Part shown: one piece after another, positions 26,948 to 35,523 of the stretch
How positions within the stretch are numbered: the stretch's first letter is position 1
Layout of the letters: the number at the start of each line of letters is the position of its first letter
DNA from: Polynucleobacter sp. MG-6-Vaara-E2
GTDB lineage: Bacteria > Pseudomonadota > Gammaproteobacteria > Burkholderiales > Burkholderiaceae
DNA length: 64,000 nucleotides
Direction: 5' to 3'
Assembly (NCBI RefSeq): GCF_018687695.1
Contig: NZ_CP061303.1
Location: 744,001-808,000 of the forward strand
Translations under genes and position numbers: made by a program
Notes under the pieces: generated by a model
Told to the model about the DNA's origin: nothing
Databases searched by the model: none
Seen by the model: only the letters and a program-made list of their open reading frames with translations

Positions 26948-26985
26948 AAAACCCTTTTTAAACCCCTATAAACCCTTAAAAACCC
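26948..26985 (+). repeat. Four AAACCC repeats in helical phase upstream of sdhC
   Basis: Four A3-5CCC units have their CCC starting at 26952, 26963, 26973 and 26983, spacings of 11, 10 and 10 bases. They end just above where a -35 element would sit for a possible -10 box TAGAAT (27008-27013). Phased A-tracts or a tandem activator site are both possible. Confidence 0.55.
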
Positions 26986-27068
26986 ACACCAGTCCCAAGG
27001 TTTCCAATAGAATATGTTGCAACACAACAAAGTAGCACTGAACCTCCACCTAAAGATAGAGATTACCC

Positions 27069-27488
27069 ATGGTTGAAGCACAGCAAAACGTTAAAAAAGA
27101 TAGACCGGTTTACCGCAATATTGGTCTTGCCCAGTTAATCAAATATCGCCTTCCTTGGGCCGGTAAAGTTTCCATTCTTCACCGCATTAGTGGAGCGGTG
27201 CTGTTCCTCTTGTTACCGTTTATTTTGTATCTCTTTGATCAGAGCCTTGCTTCTGAGTTGAGCTATCAAAATTTCCAAGCTTTCACTGGCAACATTTTGG
27301 TAAAAATTATTTGCCTTGGTTTGATCTGGTCTTTCTTGCACCACTTCTGTGCTGGTATCCGTTACCTCTTGCTCGATTTAGAAATCGGCGTAGAGAAGTC
27401 TGAGTCCAATCGTTCAGCAATTATTGTGTTGATTGTTGGTATCGCTCTGACTGCGGTTGTTGGCCTCAAATTATTTGGCTTGTACTAA
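27069..27488 (+). CDS. sdhC: Succinate dehydrogenase cytochrome b556 subunit
   Basis: A 139-residue membrane anchor of complex II with three hydrophobic helices. It has the family opening RPVYRNIGLAQLIKYRLPWAGKVSILHRISG and the haem-ligand region FLHHFCAGIRYLLLDLEIG. Together with SdhD it binds ubiquinone and haem b. It is the first gene of sdhCDABE. Confidence 0.93.
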   Translation: MVEAQQNVKKDRPVYRNIGLAQLIKYRLPWAGKVSILHRISGAVLFLLLPFILYLFDQSLASELSYQNFQAFTGNILVKIICLGLIWSFLHHFCAGIRYLLLDLEIGVEKSESNRSAIIVLIVGIALTAVVGLKLFGLY

Positions 27489-27512
27489 GCGCACATCACT
27501 TAAGGAAATATC

Positions 27513-27878
27513 ATGCCTATTTATCAAATCGGACCAAAGCGCTTAGTTGTAGGCGCTCATTACGGTCTTAAAGAGTGGATCATTCAGCGCGTAACAGCGA
27601 TCGTGATGGTGGTATTTACAGTTGTTTTGTTGGTTGACTATTGCGTCACCGGCAGCGCTACATATGAGGGCTGGTCTGGCTTGTTTAGCAATCAGTTCAT
27701 GAAGTTGCTTACTCTCTTGGCCTTTTTTAGTTTGTTCTACCACGCTTGGATTGGCGTGCGTGACATCTGGATGGATTACATCAAACCAGTAAGCATTCGT
27801 TTGACACTGCAAGTGTTAACCGTTTTGTATCTCGTAGCCTGTGCGGCCTATGCCGTACAAATTTTGTGGAAAGTGTAA
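27513..27878 (+). CDS. sdhD: Succinate dehydrogenase membrane anchor subunit
   Basis: A 121-residue second membrane anchor with three helices. The quinone/haem-site helix reads FYHAWIGVRDIWMDYI. It follows sdhC by 24 bases and precedes sdhA by 4. Confidence 0.92.
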   Translation: MPIYQIGPKRLVVGAHYGLKEWIIQRVTAIVMVVFTVVLLVDYCVTGSATYEGWSGLFSNQFMKLLTLLAFFSLFYHAWIGVRDIWMDYIKPVSIRLTLQVLTVLYLVACAAYAVQILWKV

Positions 27879-27882
27879 TTCG

Positions 27883-29661
27883 ATGACTGCGATTCAAAAA
27901 TCATTGCCACGCCGCCGTTTTGATGCGGTAATTATTGGTGCGGGTGGTTCAGGTATGCGCGCTTCATTGCAGTTAGCTGAAGCTGGCTTGAATGTTGCCG
28001 TGTTAACCAAGGTATTCCCAACACGTTCCCATACTGTTGCTGCACAGGGTGGTATTGGTGCGTCATTAGGCAACATGAGTGAAGACAATTGGCACTATCA
28101 CTTTTATGACACTATCAAAGGATCTGACTGGTTGGGTGACCAAGACGTGATCGAGTTCATGTGTCGTGAAGCTCCAAAAGTTGTGTATGAGCTTGAACAT
28201 TTCGGTATGCCGTTTGACCGCAATCCAGATGGCACGATTTATCAACGTCCTTTCGGTGGCCACACTGCAAACTATGGTGAAAAGCCGGTCCAACGTGCTT
28301 GTGCTGCAGCTGACCGTACCGGTCACGCCATGTTGCACACCCTGTATCAACGTAATGTGCGCGCAAAAACCAACTTCTTTGTTGAGTGGTTAGCGCTTGA
28401 CTTGATCCGTGACGATGAGGGTGATGTTGTTGGTGTTACCGCTCTTGAAATGGAAACTGGCCAGGTTTACATCTTGGAAGCCAAGATTGTGATGTTGGCT
28501 ACTGGCGGTGCAGGCCGTATTTGGGATGCATCCACAAACGCATTTATTAATACCGGTGACGGTATGGGCCTGGCAGCTCGTGCAGGTATCCCATTGGAAG
28601 ATATGGAGTTCTGGCAATTCCACCCAACTGGCGTAGCTGGTGCAGGCGTGTTGTTGACAGAAGGTTGTCGCGGTGAAGGCGGTATCTTGCGTAACAAAGA
28701 TGGCGAGCGCTTTATGGAGCGCTATGCGCCAACCTTGAAGGATTTGGCTCCACGCGATTTCGTATCACGCTCCATGGACCAAGAGATTAAAGAAGGGCGC
28801 GGTTGCGGTCCTAACGGTGACTACGTTGTGCTCGATCTGACACACATTGGTGCCGATACGATTATGAAGCGTTTGCCTTCTGTATATGAGATTGGTATCA
28901 ACTTTGCGAACGTTGACGTTACAAAAGAACCGATTCCTGTGGTGCCAACAATCCACTATCAGATGGGTGGTATTCCAACCAATATCAATGGTCAAGTAGT
29001 TGTGCCTGCAAATGGTAAGCCCAACGAAATTGTTAATGGTTTGTACGCGATTGGTGAGTGCTCATGCGTTTCTGTTCACGGTGCAAATCGCTTAGGTACT
29101 AACTCATTGCTCGACCTCTTGGTATTCGGTCGCGCAGCAGGGAATCACATTGTTGGTTTGAATTTGAAGAATCGTGAATTCAAACCGCTACCTAAGAATG
29201 CGGGTCAGCAAACCTTGGAGCGTATTGCGAAGTTGGATAGCTCCACTTCTGGCGAATACGCGCAAGACGTTGCCAACGATATTCGTAAGACCATGCAGAA
29301 ATACGCTGGCGTATTCCGCAATCAAGAGTTGATGGACGAAGGTGTTCGTCAAATGGCGAAATTGACTGAACGTGCTAAGAACCTGTGGGTTAAAGATAAG
29401 TCCGAGATTTTCAATACTGCACGTATTGAGGCCTTGGAGGTGGCGAACTTGGTTGAGACTGCAAATGCAACCATGATTTCTGCTGCAGCCCGTAAAGAAA
29501 GTCGTGGTGCTCATTCGCACGATGATCACCCGCATCGTGATGACGACAACTGGATGAAGCACACGCTTTGGTATAGCGAAGGCAATCGCTTGGATTACAA
29601 ACCGGTTGTCTTGAAGCCATTGACTGTTGATTCAGTTCCTCCTAAAGAACGTACTTTCTAA
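27883..29661 (+). CDS. sdhA: Succinate dehydrogenase flavoprotein subunit
   Basis: The catalytic subunit (592 residues) oxidises succinate to fumarate. VIIGAGGSGMRASLQLA is the FAD fold, TRSHTVAAQGG contains the His to which FAD is covalently bound, and the active-site Arg/His region includes HPTGVAGAGVLLTEGCRGEGG. The frame is open from 27841, but ATG 27883 avoids overlapping sdhD and matches the family start (MTAIQKSLPRRRFD). Confidence 0.96.
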   Translation: MTAIQKSLPRRRFDAVIIGAGGSGMRASLQLAEAGLNVAVLTKVFPTRSHTVAAQGGIGASLGNMSEDNWHYHFYDTIKGSDWLGDQDVIEFMCREAPKVVYELEHFGMPFDRNPDGTIYQRPFGGHTANYGEKPVQRACAAADRTGHAMLHTLYQRNVRAKTNFFVEWLALDLIRDDEGDVVGVTALEMETGQVYILEAKIVMLATGGAGRIWDASTNAFINTGDGMGLAARAGIPLEDMEFWQFHPTGVAGAGVLLTEGCRGEGGILRNKDGERFMERYAPTLKDLAPRDFVSRSMDQEIKEGRGCGPNGDYVVLDLTHIGADTIMKRLPSVYEIGINFANVDVTKEPIPVVPTIHYQMGGIPTNINGQVVVPANGKPNEIVNGLYAIGECSCVSVHGANRLGTNSLLDLLVFGRAAGNHIVGLNLKNREFKPLPKNAGQQTLERIAKLDSSTSGEYAQDVANDIRKTMQKYAGVFRNQELMDEGVRQMAKLTERAKNLWVKDKSEIFNTARIEALEVANLVETANATMISAAARKESRGAHSHDDHPHRDDDNWMKHTLWYSEGNRLDYKPVVLKPLTVDSVPPKERTF

Positions 29662-29677
29662 GCAAGCGAGATAGAGA

Positions 29678-30382
29678 ATGAGTGATACCCGTATATTTGA
29701 AATTTACCGCTACGATCCAGATGTCGATGCAGCTCCTCGCATGCAGCGCTATGAGTTGGAACTCACTGGCGAACGTATGTTGTTAGATGCTTTGATTTCA
29801 TTGAAAAAGCAAGATGAATCCATTTCGTATCGTCGTTCGTGCCGTGAGGGTGTTTGCGGTTCAGATGCGATGAACATCAACGGTAAAAATGGTTTGGCTT
29901 GTTTGACCAATATGTTGACCTTGCCTAAGGTCATTACATTGCGCCCATTGCCTGGCTTGCCAGTAGTGCGTGATCTGATTGTCGATATGACTTTGTTCTT
30001 CAAACAATATTTGTCTATCAAGCCATATTTGGTTAACGATAACCCACCTCCAGAAAAAGAGCGTCTGCAAAGCCCTGAAGAGCGTGAAGAATTAAATGGC
30101 TTGTATGAGTGCATCTTGTGCGCATCTTGCTCAACTTCATGCCCATCTTTCTGGTGGAATCCTGATAAGTTTGTAGGCCCAGCTGGTTTATTGCAGGCGT
30201 ATCGCTTTATTGCTGATAGCCGTGATGAAGAAACCAATCAGCGCTTGGATAACTTAGAAGATCCGTACCGTTTGTTCCGTTGCCACACCATCATGAATTG
30301 CGTGGACGTATGTCCTAAGCATTTGAATCCAACGAAGGCGATTGGCAAGATCAAGGAGTTAATGGTTCGCAGGGCAGTATGA
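29678..30382 (+). CDS. sdhB: Succinate dehydrogenase iron-sulfur subunit
   Basis: The 234-residue electron-transfer subunit. All three cluster motifs are intact: [2Fe-2S] SCREGVCGSDAM...C, [4Fe-4S] CILCASCSTSCPSFWW and [3Fe-4S] CHTIMNCVDVCPKHLNP. Its stop overlaps the sdhE start (ATGA). Confidence 0.96.
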   Translation: MSDTRIFEIYRYDPDVDAAPRMQRYELELTGERMLLDALISLKKQDESISYRRSCREGVCGSDAMNINGKNGLACLTNMLTLPKVITLRPLPGLPVVRDLIVDMTLFFKQYLSIKPYLVNDNPPPEKERLQSPEEREELNGLYECILCASCSTSCPSFWWNPDKFVGPAGLLQAYRFIADSRDEETNQRLDNLEDPYRLFRCHTIMNCVDVCPKHLNPTKAIGKIKELMVRRAV

Positions 30383-30648
30383 CCCTGGGTAATGCAGAGT
30401 TATATCGATTAAAAAGTGATGCTCGTAGGGGCTTGCTGGAGAACGATTTAATTCTGCAGCGTTTCTTTGAGTGTTACGGTGCTCAGCTTAGCGTAGAAGA
30501 TGGAAAAGTATTAAGCCAGTTACTGGCCTTAGATGACAACGACCTCATGGATTTATTGATTGGTCGTAAAGATTTAGTGGCTGGGCACGAAGGAGAGATG
30601 TCATCAGACTCCTTTAGGCAGGTTTTACAAAGACTGAGAGAGAAGTAA
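30379..30648 (+). CDS. sdhE: FAD assembly factor SdhE
   Basis: An 89-residue protein (SdhE/CptB/Sdh5 family) that promotes covalent attachment of FAD to SdhA. The signature RRGLLENDLILQRF contains the RGxxE motif. It is translationally coupled to sdhB, consistent with its role. The 82 bases to gltA contain a TGGTGCA direct repeat and no clear terminator. Confidence 0.93.
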   Translation: MTLGNAELYRLKSDARRGLLENDLILQRFFECYGAQLSVEDGKVLSQLLALDDNDLMDLLIGRKDLVAGHEGEMSSDSFRQVLQRLREK

Positions 30649-30730
30649 TTCAGCCTTTTGGTGCATTTGTGGTGCAAGCGTGTGATCGAATAGTGTATTT
30701 ATCATAATTTTGAATGACTAAGGATTAGAA

Positions 30731-32044
30731 ATGATTGAATCGGACATCAAAGCAAAACTCTCGTTTTCGGATGGAACCCCAGATATTGATCTGCCAATTT
30801 ATAAAGGGACAGTAGGTCCTGATGTCATTGACATTCGTAAGCTCTATGGTCAGACAGGCAAGTTCACATACGATTCCGGCTTTCTTTCGACTGCTTCATG
30901 CAATAGCAAAATTACTTACATTGATGGCGACAAGGGTGAGTTGCTCTATCGTGGTTATCCTATTGAGGACTTGGCTGCAAACAGCGACTTCTTGGAAGTT
31001 TGTTACCTCCTGATCAATGGTGAGTTACCAAATGCTGCCGAGAAAAAAGATTTTGATGAAATGGTCATGCACCACACCATGGTTCATGAGCAAATGCAAT
31101 TTTTCTTGCGCGGTTTCCGTCGTGATGCGCATCCGATGGCTGTCCTAACAGGACTTGTGGGCGGGATGGCCGCCTTCTACCACGATGGAATACATTACAC
31201 AGACCCTAAAGCACGTGAAGTGGCGCAGATTCGTTTAATCGCCAAAATGCCTACTTTGGTTGCAATGGCCTATAAATATTCTGTAGGACAACCTTTTATC
31301 TATCCAGATAATTCCTTGTCATACACTGCAAACTTTATGCGCATGATGTTTGCTACACCATGTGAAGAGTACAAGGTCAATCCAGTATTGGTTCGTGCTT
31401 TAGATCGCATCTTTATCTTGCATGCCGATCATGAACAAAATGCCTCTACATCTACTGTGCGTTTGTGTGGTTCTTCAGGTACAAATCCATTTGCTGCTAT
31501 TTCTGCTGGTATTGCTTGTCTTTGGGGTCCAGCACACGGTGGTGCAAACGAAGCTTGCTTGGAAATGCTCAATGAGATTCAAGCTCATGGCGGTGTAGAC
31601 AAGATTCATGAATTCATTGCTCAAGTCAAAGATAAGAACTCTAGCGTCCGCTTGATGGGCTTTGGTCATCGCGTTTATAAGAACTTTGACCCACGCGCTA
31701 AATTGATGCGTGAAACTTGCTATGAAGTACTGAATGAGCTTGGCTTGCAAGATGATCCATTGTTTAAATTGGCAATGACTCTAGAGAAGATTGCTTTGGA
31801 AGATGATTACTTTGTAAGTCGTAAGCTTTATCCAAACGTTGATTTCTACTCCGGTATCGTTCAGCGCGCACTCGGCATTCCAACAGAAATGTTTACTTGT
31901 ATCTTTGCCTTGGCAAGAACAGTAGGTTGGATTGCTCAATGGGAAGAGATGATCACCGATCCAGAGTACAAGATTGGTCGTCCGCGACAGTTGTACGTTG
32001 GTGAAACTTCACGCAAGGTTCCAAACATTTCTGTTCGTAAATAA
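30731..32044 (+). CDS. gltA: Citrate synthase, type II
   Basis: Condenses oxaloacetate and acetyl-CoA. The 437 residues match the hexameric, NADH-sensitive proteobacterial type. Active-site regions are HADHEQNASTSTVR (His), LWGPAHGGANEA (His) and VDFYSGIVQRALG (Asp). An AAGGA ribosome site precedes the ATG. It follows sdhE and probably shares its regulation. Confidence 0.96.
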   Translation: MIESDIKAKLSFSDGTPDIDLPIYKGTVGPDVIDIRKLYGQTGKFTYDSGFLSTASCNSKITYIDGDKGELLYRGYPIEDLAANSDFLEVCYLLINGELPNAAEKKDFDEMVMHHTMVHEQMQFFLRGFRRDAHPMAVLTGLVGGMAAFYHDGIHYTDPKAREVAQIRLIAKMPTLVAMAYKYSVGQPFIYPDNSLSYTANFMRMMFATPCEEYKVNPVLVRALDRIFILHADHEQNASTSTVRLCGSSGTNPFAAISAGIACLWGPAHGGANEACLEMLNEIQAHGGVDKIHEFIAQVKDKNSSVRLMGFGHRVYKNFDPRAKLMRETCYEVLNELGLQDDPLFKLAMTLEKIALEDDYFVSRKLYPNVDFYSGIVQRALGIPTEMFTCIFALARTVGWIAQWEEMITDPEYKIGRPRQLYVGETSRKVPNISVRK

Positions 32045-32061
32045 AGTTTTTAAGGTCTCTC

Positions 32062-33471
32062 ATGTCTCGTACGCTTTATGACAAATTGTGGGATGACCAC
32101 GTTGTTTACTCGGAAGAGGATGGCACTGCCACAATCTACATCGATCGTCAATTGCTCCATGAGGTAACCAGCCCTCAGGCATTTGAAGGTTTGACTTTAG
32201 CTGGCCGTCCTGTTTGGCGTATCTCTGCCAATCTGGCGGTTTCAGATCACAACGTACCAACGACTGATCGCTCGCAGGGCATTGCTGATCCGATTTCGAA
32301 GTTGCAGGTTGATACCTTGGATCAAAACTGTGATGCTTTTGGTATCACCCAATATAAGATGAACGATACCCGTCAAGGTATTGTTCATGTCATCGGACCA
32401 GAGCAGGGTGCAACCTTGCCCGGTATGACGGTGGTTTGTGGTGATTCTCATACCAGCACGCACGGCGCCTTTGGTGCCTTGGCTTTTGGTATTGGTACTT
32501 CAGAAGTGGAGCATGTTCTCGCAACCCAAACTTTGCTCATGAAAAAGAGCAAGAACATGTTGGTGCGCGTAGATGGTCGCTTGCAACCAGGCTCTACGGC
32601 AAAAGATATTGTTTTGGCAGTGATTGGCAAGATTGGAACTGCAGGCGGTACTGGTTACACCATTGAGTTTGCTGGTGAAGCGATTCGCAATCTTTCCATG
32701 GAAGGTCGTATGACCCTCTGTAATATGGCAATTGAAGCTGGAGCGCGTTCTGGTCTAGTTGCAGTTGATGAAACCACGATTGAATACATTCAAGGTCGTC
32801 CATACGCACCTAAAGGCCCAGCACTATTGCAGGCTTTGCAGTATTGGAGAACTTTACATTCCGATGCAGATGCAAAGTTTGATGCAGTTGTTGAATTGCG
32901 TGCTGAAGAAATTGCCCCTCAAGTAACTTGGGGCACATCCCCTGAGATGGTGCTATCGATTAGTGATCGTGTACCTGATCCAGAAAAAGAGCGTGATCCA
33001 AACAAACGCTCTGCGATGGAGCGCGCCTTGGAGTACATGAATCTCACTCCTAATACACCACTCAGTAGCATCTCTGTTGATAAAGTCTTTATTGGCTCAT
33101 GCACCAATAGTCGTATTGAAGATATTCGTGCAGCTGCTAAGGTTGTTGATCGTATCGGTAAAAAAGTAGCCCCAAACATTAAGTTAGCATTGGTGGTTCC
33201 TGGATCTGGGTTGGTAAAAGCCCAAGCAGAGCGTGAAGGCTTAGATCGTATTTTCAAAGCTGCTGGTTTTGAATGGCGCGAGCCTGGTTGCTCTATGTGT
33301 TTGGCAATGAATGCGGATCGTCTTGAGCCAGGTGAGCGTTGCGCATCTACCTCGAATCGTAATTTTGAAGGTCGCCAAGGTAACGGTGGGCGTACTCATT
33401 TGGTAAGCCCCGCAATGGCAGCTGCCGCTGCAATTGAAGGTCACTTTGTTGACGTTCGTAAGATCTCTTAA
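32062..33471 (+). CDS. leuC: 3-isopropylmalate dehydratase large subunit
   Basis: The [4Fe-4S] subunit of isopropylmalate isomerase (469 residues) in leucine synthesis. Cluster cysteines are in GSCTNSRIEDI and GCSMCLAMN, and the aconitase-like DSHTSTHGAFGALAFGIGTSE is present. It follows gltA by 17 bases without a terminator and is separated from leuD by a small lipoprotein gene. Confidence 0.95.
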   Translation: MSRTLYDKLWDDHVVYSEEDGTATIYIDRQLLHEVTSPQAFEGLTLAGRPVWRISANLAVSDHNVPTTDRSQGIADPISKLQVDTLDQNCDAFGITQYKMNDTRQGIVHVIGPEQGATLPGMTVVCGDSHTSTHGAFGALAFGIGTSEVEHVLATQTLLMKKSKNMLVRVDGRLQPGSTAKDIVLAVIGKIGTAGGTGYTIEFAGEAIRNLSMEGRMTLCNMAIEAGARSGLVAVDETTIEYIQGRPYAPKGPALLQALQYWRTLHSDADAKFDAVVELRAEEIAPQVTWGTSPEMVLSISDRVPDPEKERDPNKRSAMERALEYMNLTPNTPLSSISVDKVFIGSCTNSRIEDIRAAAKVVDRIGKKVAPNIKLALVVPGSGLVKAQAEREGLDRIFKAAGFEWREPGCSMCLAMNADRLEPGERCASTSNRNFEGRQGNGGRTHLVSPAMAAAAAIEGHFVDVRKIS

Positions 33472-33482
33472 GGGTAATCAAC

Positions 33483-33692
33483 ATGAAATTTTCTTCTGTA
33501 TCGTTAATTGCTAGATTAGCCATTGTTGGTATTGCTGGTTTGATCATTGCTGCTTGTAGCAATACCCTGGAGGGTATGGGTAAAGATATGCAGACCATGG
33601 GCAATGCGATGGGTGGGTCTGGTGCGAATTCTACTCAGCAGAATCAATCACAAACAAAAGGTAAGGACGTTGTCGTTACTCCAGTGAAGTAA
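33483..33692 (+). CDS. Entericidin-like small lipoprotein
   Basis: A 69-residue protein with a lipobox IIAAC ending the signal peptide (lipidated Cys near residue 23). The mature start CSNTLEGMGKDMQTMGNAM matches the entericidin A/B pattern CNTxxGxGxDxxxxG. Entericidins are small outer-membrane lipoproteins, toxin or antidote in E. coli; the role here is not shown. It sits inside the leuC-leuD pair, an arrangement I recall from other Burkholderiales. Confidence 0.85.
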   Translation: MKFSSVSLIARLAIVGIAGLIIAACSNTLEGMGKDMQTMGNAMGGSGANSTQQNQSQTKGKDVVVTPVK

Positions 33693-33706
33693 ATTAAAGT
33701 ATCTAC

Positions 33707-33730
33707 AGAGTCAAAGTCAGAGAGTCAAAG
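33707..33730 (+). repeat. Short tandem direct repeat in leuD leader
   Basis: AGAGTCAAAG occurs at 33707-33716 and again at 33721-33730 (14-base period), just before leuD. It may be only local slippage. No function is assigned. Confidence 0.4.
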
Positions 33731-33736
33731 AGAATT

Positions 33737-34384
33737 ATGGAAAAATTTACGGTATACAAAGGTTTAGTCGCTCCGCTGAATCGCGAGAATGTGGATACCG
33801 ATGCAATCATTCCGAAGCAATTCTTAAAATCAATTAAGAAAACGGGTTTTGGTCAAAATCTATTTGATGAGTGGCGCTACTTGGATCATGGCGAGCCTGG
33901 TCAAGATTGCAGCACACGTCCAATTAATCCTGACTTTGTTCTCAATCAACCTCGTTACAAAGGCGCTGGCATTTTGTTGGCTCGCAAGAACTTTGGCTGT
34001 GGTAGTTCCCGTGAACATGCACCGTGGGCTTTAGGCCAGTTTGGCTTTAGAGCGGTTATTGCTCCTAGCTTTGCGGACATTTTCTATAACAACTGCTTCA
34101 AAAATGGTGTTCTACCCATCGTTTTGACTGAAATGCAGGTTGATCATCTCTTTAATGAGACCCAAGCTTTTAACGGCTATCAACTGACTATCGACCTAGA
34201 TGCACAACAGGTCGTTACCCCTGATGGCACAGCTTATAGCTTTGATGTAGCCCCATTTAGGAAGTATTGCCTCCTCAATGGCTTGGACGATATTGGCTTA
34301 ACTCTGCGACATGCAGATAAAATTAAGGCATATGAAGCTGAGCGCATCCTGAAGATGCCTTGGCTGGCAACTCAATTGCCATAA
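33737..34384 (+). CDS. leuD: 3-isopropylmalate dehydratase small subunit
   Basis: The swivel subunit (215 residues) of isopropylmalate isomerase, partner of LeuC. It has NVDTDAIIPKQFL and the conserved FGCGSSREHAPWAL. It follows the lipoprotein gene by 44 bases and precedes leuB by 22. Confidence 0.95.
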   Translation: MEKFTVYKGLVAPLNRENVDTDAIIPKQFLKSIKKTGFGQNLFDEWRYLDHGEPGQDCSTRPINPDFVLNQPRYKGAGILLARKNFGCGSSREHAPWALGQFGFRAVIAPSFADIFYNNCFKNGVLPIVLTEMQVDHLFNETQAFNGYQLTIDLDAQQVVTPDGTAYSFDVAPFRKYCLLNGLDDIGLTLRHADKIKAYEAERILKMPWLATQLP

Positions 34385-34406
34385 TTTATAGATTTAAAGG
34401 CCTTTC

Positions 34407-35477
34407 ATGAAAATTGCAGTTCTCCCGGGCGATGGGATCGGCCCGGAAATCGTTGCTCAAGCTGTTCGCGTACTTCAAGCGCTAAGCCCAAAGTTTGACC
34501 TAGAGGAAGCCCCTGTTGGTGGAGCTGCTTATGACGTAGCTGGCCATCCCTTGCCACCAGGAACTTTAGAGTTGGCTAAGAAAGCGGATGCAATTTTGTT
34601 CGGCGCGGTGGGTGATTGGAAGTACGACACACTTGCTCGTGAGCTGCGACCTGAGCAGGCCATTTTAGGATTGCGTAAACACTTAGAGTTGTTTGCTAAC
34701 TTTAGACCAGCGATTTGTTATCCAGAACTTACGGCGGCTTCAAGCTTAAAACCAGAAATTATTGGCGGCTTAGATATTTTGATCGTTCGTGAACTCAACG
34801 GCGATATTTACTTTGGACAGCCACGGGGTATTCGTACTTCAGAGTTGCCTTTATTTAAAGGTGCGCGTGAAGGCTTTGACACTATGCACTACAGTGAGCC
34901 AGAAGTAGAGCGAATTGGACGCGTTGCATTCGAAGCGGCTCGCAAGCGCGGTAAAAAAGTCTGCAGTGTTGATAAAGCGAACGTCTTGGAGACTTCACAA
35001 CTGTGGCGCGAGGTAATGATTCGGGTATCTAAAGACTATCCAGATGTAGAGTTATCCCATATGTACGTGGATAACGCTGCGATGCAATTGGTTAAAGCGC
35101 CTAAAGCCTTTGACGTGGTTGTAACAGGCAACCTCTTTGGCGATATCTTGTCTGATGAAGCAGCCATGTTGACTGGTTCCATCGGGATGCTGCCTTCAGC
35201 CTCATTGGATAAGAATAACAAGGGCCTGTATGAGCCAAGTCATGGCTCTGCACCAGACATTGCTGGTAAAGGAATTGCGAATCCTCTAGCTACCATTTTG
35301 TCTGCGGCAATGATGTTGCGTTATTCATTGGGCATGCCTCTAGAAGCGGATCGTATTGAAAAGGCGGTACAGAAGGTATTGGCACAAGGACTGCGTACAG
35401 CAGATATTTATACCGATGGTACGCAAAAGGTATCTACCGTTCAAATGGGTGAGGCAGTAGTTGCAGCACTCGTTTAA
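34407..35477 (+). CDS. leuB: 3-isopropylmalate dehydrogenase
   Basis: An NAD-dependent decarboxylating dehydrogenase of 356 residues. It shows PGDGIGPEI, RELNGDIYFGQPRG, VDKANVLETSQLW, NLFGDILSDEAAMLTGSIG and EPSHGSAPDIAGKG. It catalyses the third step of leucine synthesis after LeuA and LeuCD. leuA is not in the window. Confidence 0.96.
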   Translation: MKIAVLPGDGIGPEIVAQAVRVLQALSPKFDLEEAPVGGAAYDVAGHPLPPGTLELAKKADAILFGAVGDWKYDTLARELRPEQAILGLRKHLELFANFRPAICYPELTAASSLKPEIIGGLDILIVRELNGDIYFGQPRGIRTSELPLFKGAREGFDTMHYSEPEVERIGRVAFEAARKRGKKVCSVDKANVLETSQLWREVMIRVSKDYPDVELSHMYVDNAAMQLVKAPKAFDVVVTGNLFGDILSDEAAMLTGSIGMLPSASLDKNNKGLYEPSHGSAPDIAGKGIANPLATILSAAMMLRYSLGMPLEADRIEKAVQKVLAQGLRTADIYTDGTQKVSTVQMGEAVVAALV

Positions 35478-35523
35478 ATAACAGTAACAAAAGCAGTAAA
35501 TATATTCATTAGATAGTTAAATC

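Noticed and set aside
26948..26985. AAACCC repeats as telomere or integron element
   Set aside because: Four short copies in an intergenic promoter region, chromosome context is ordinary.
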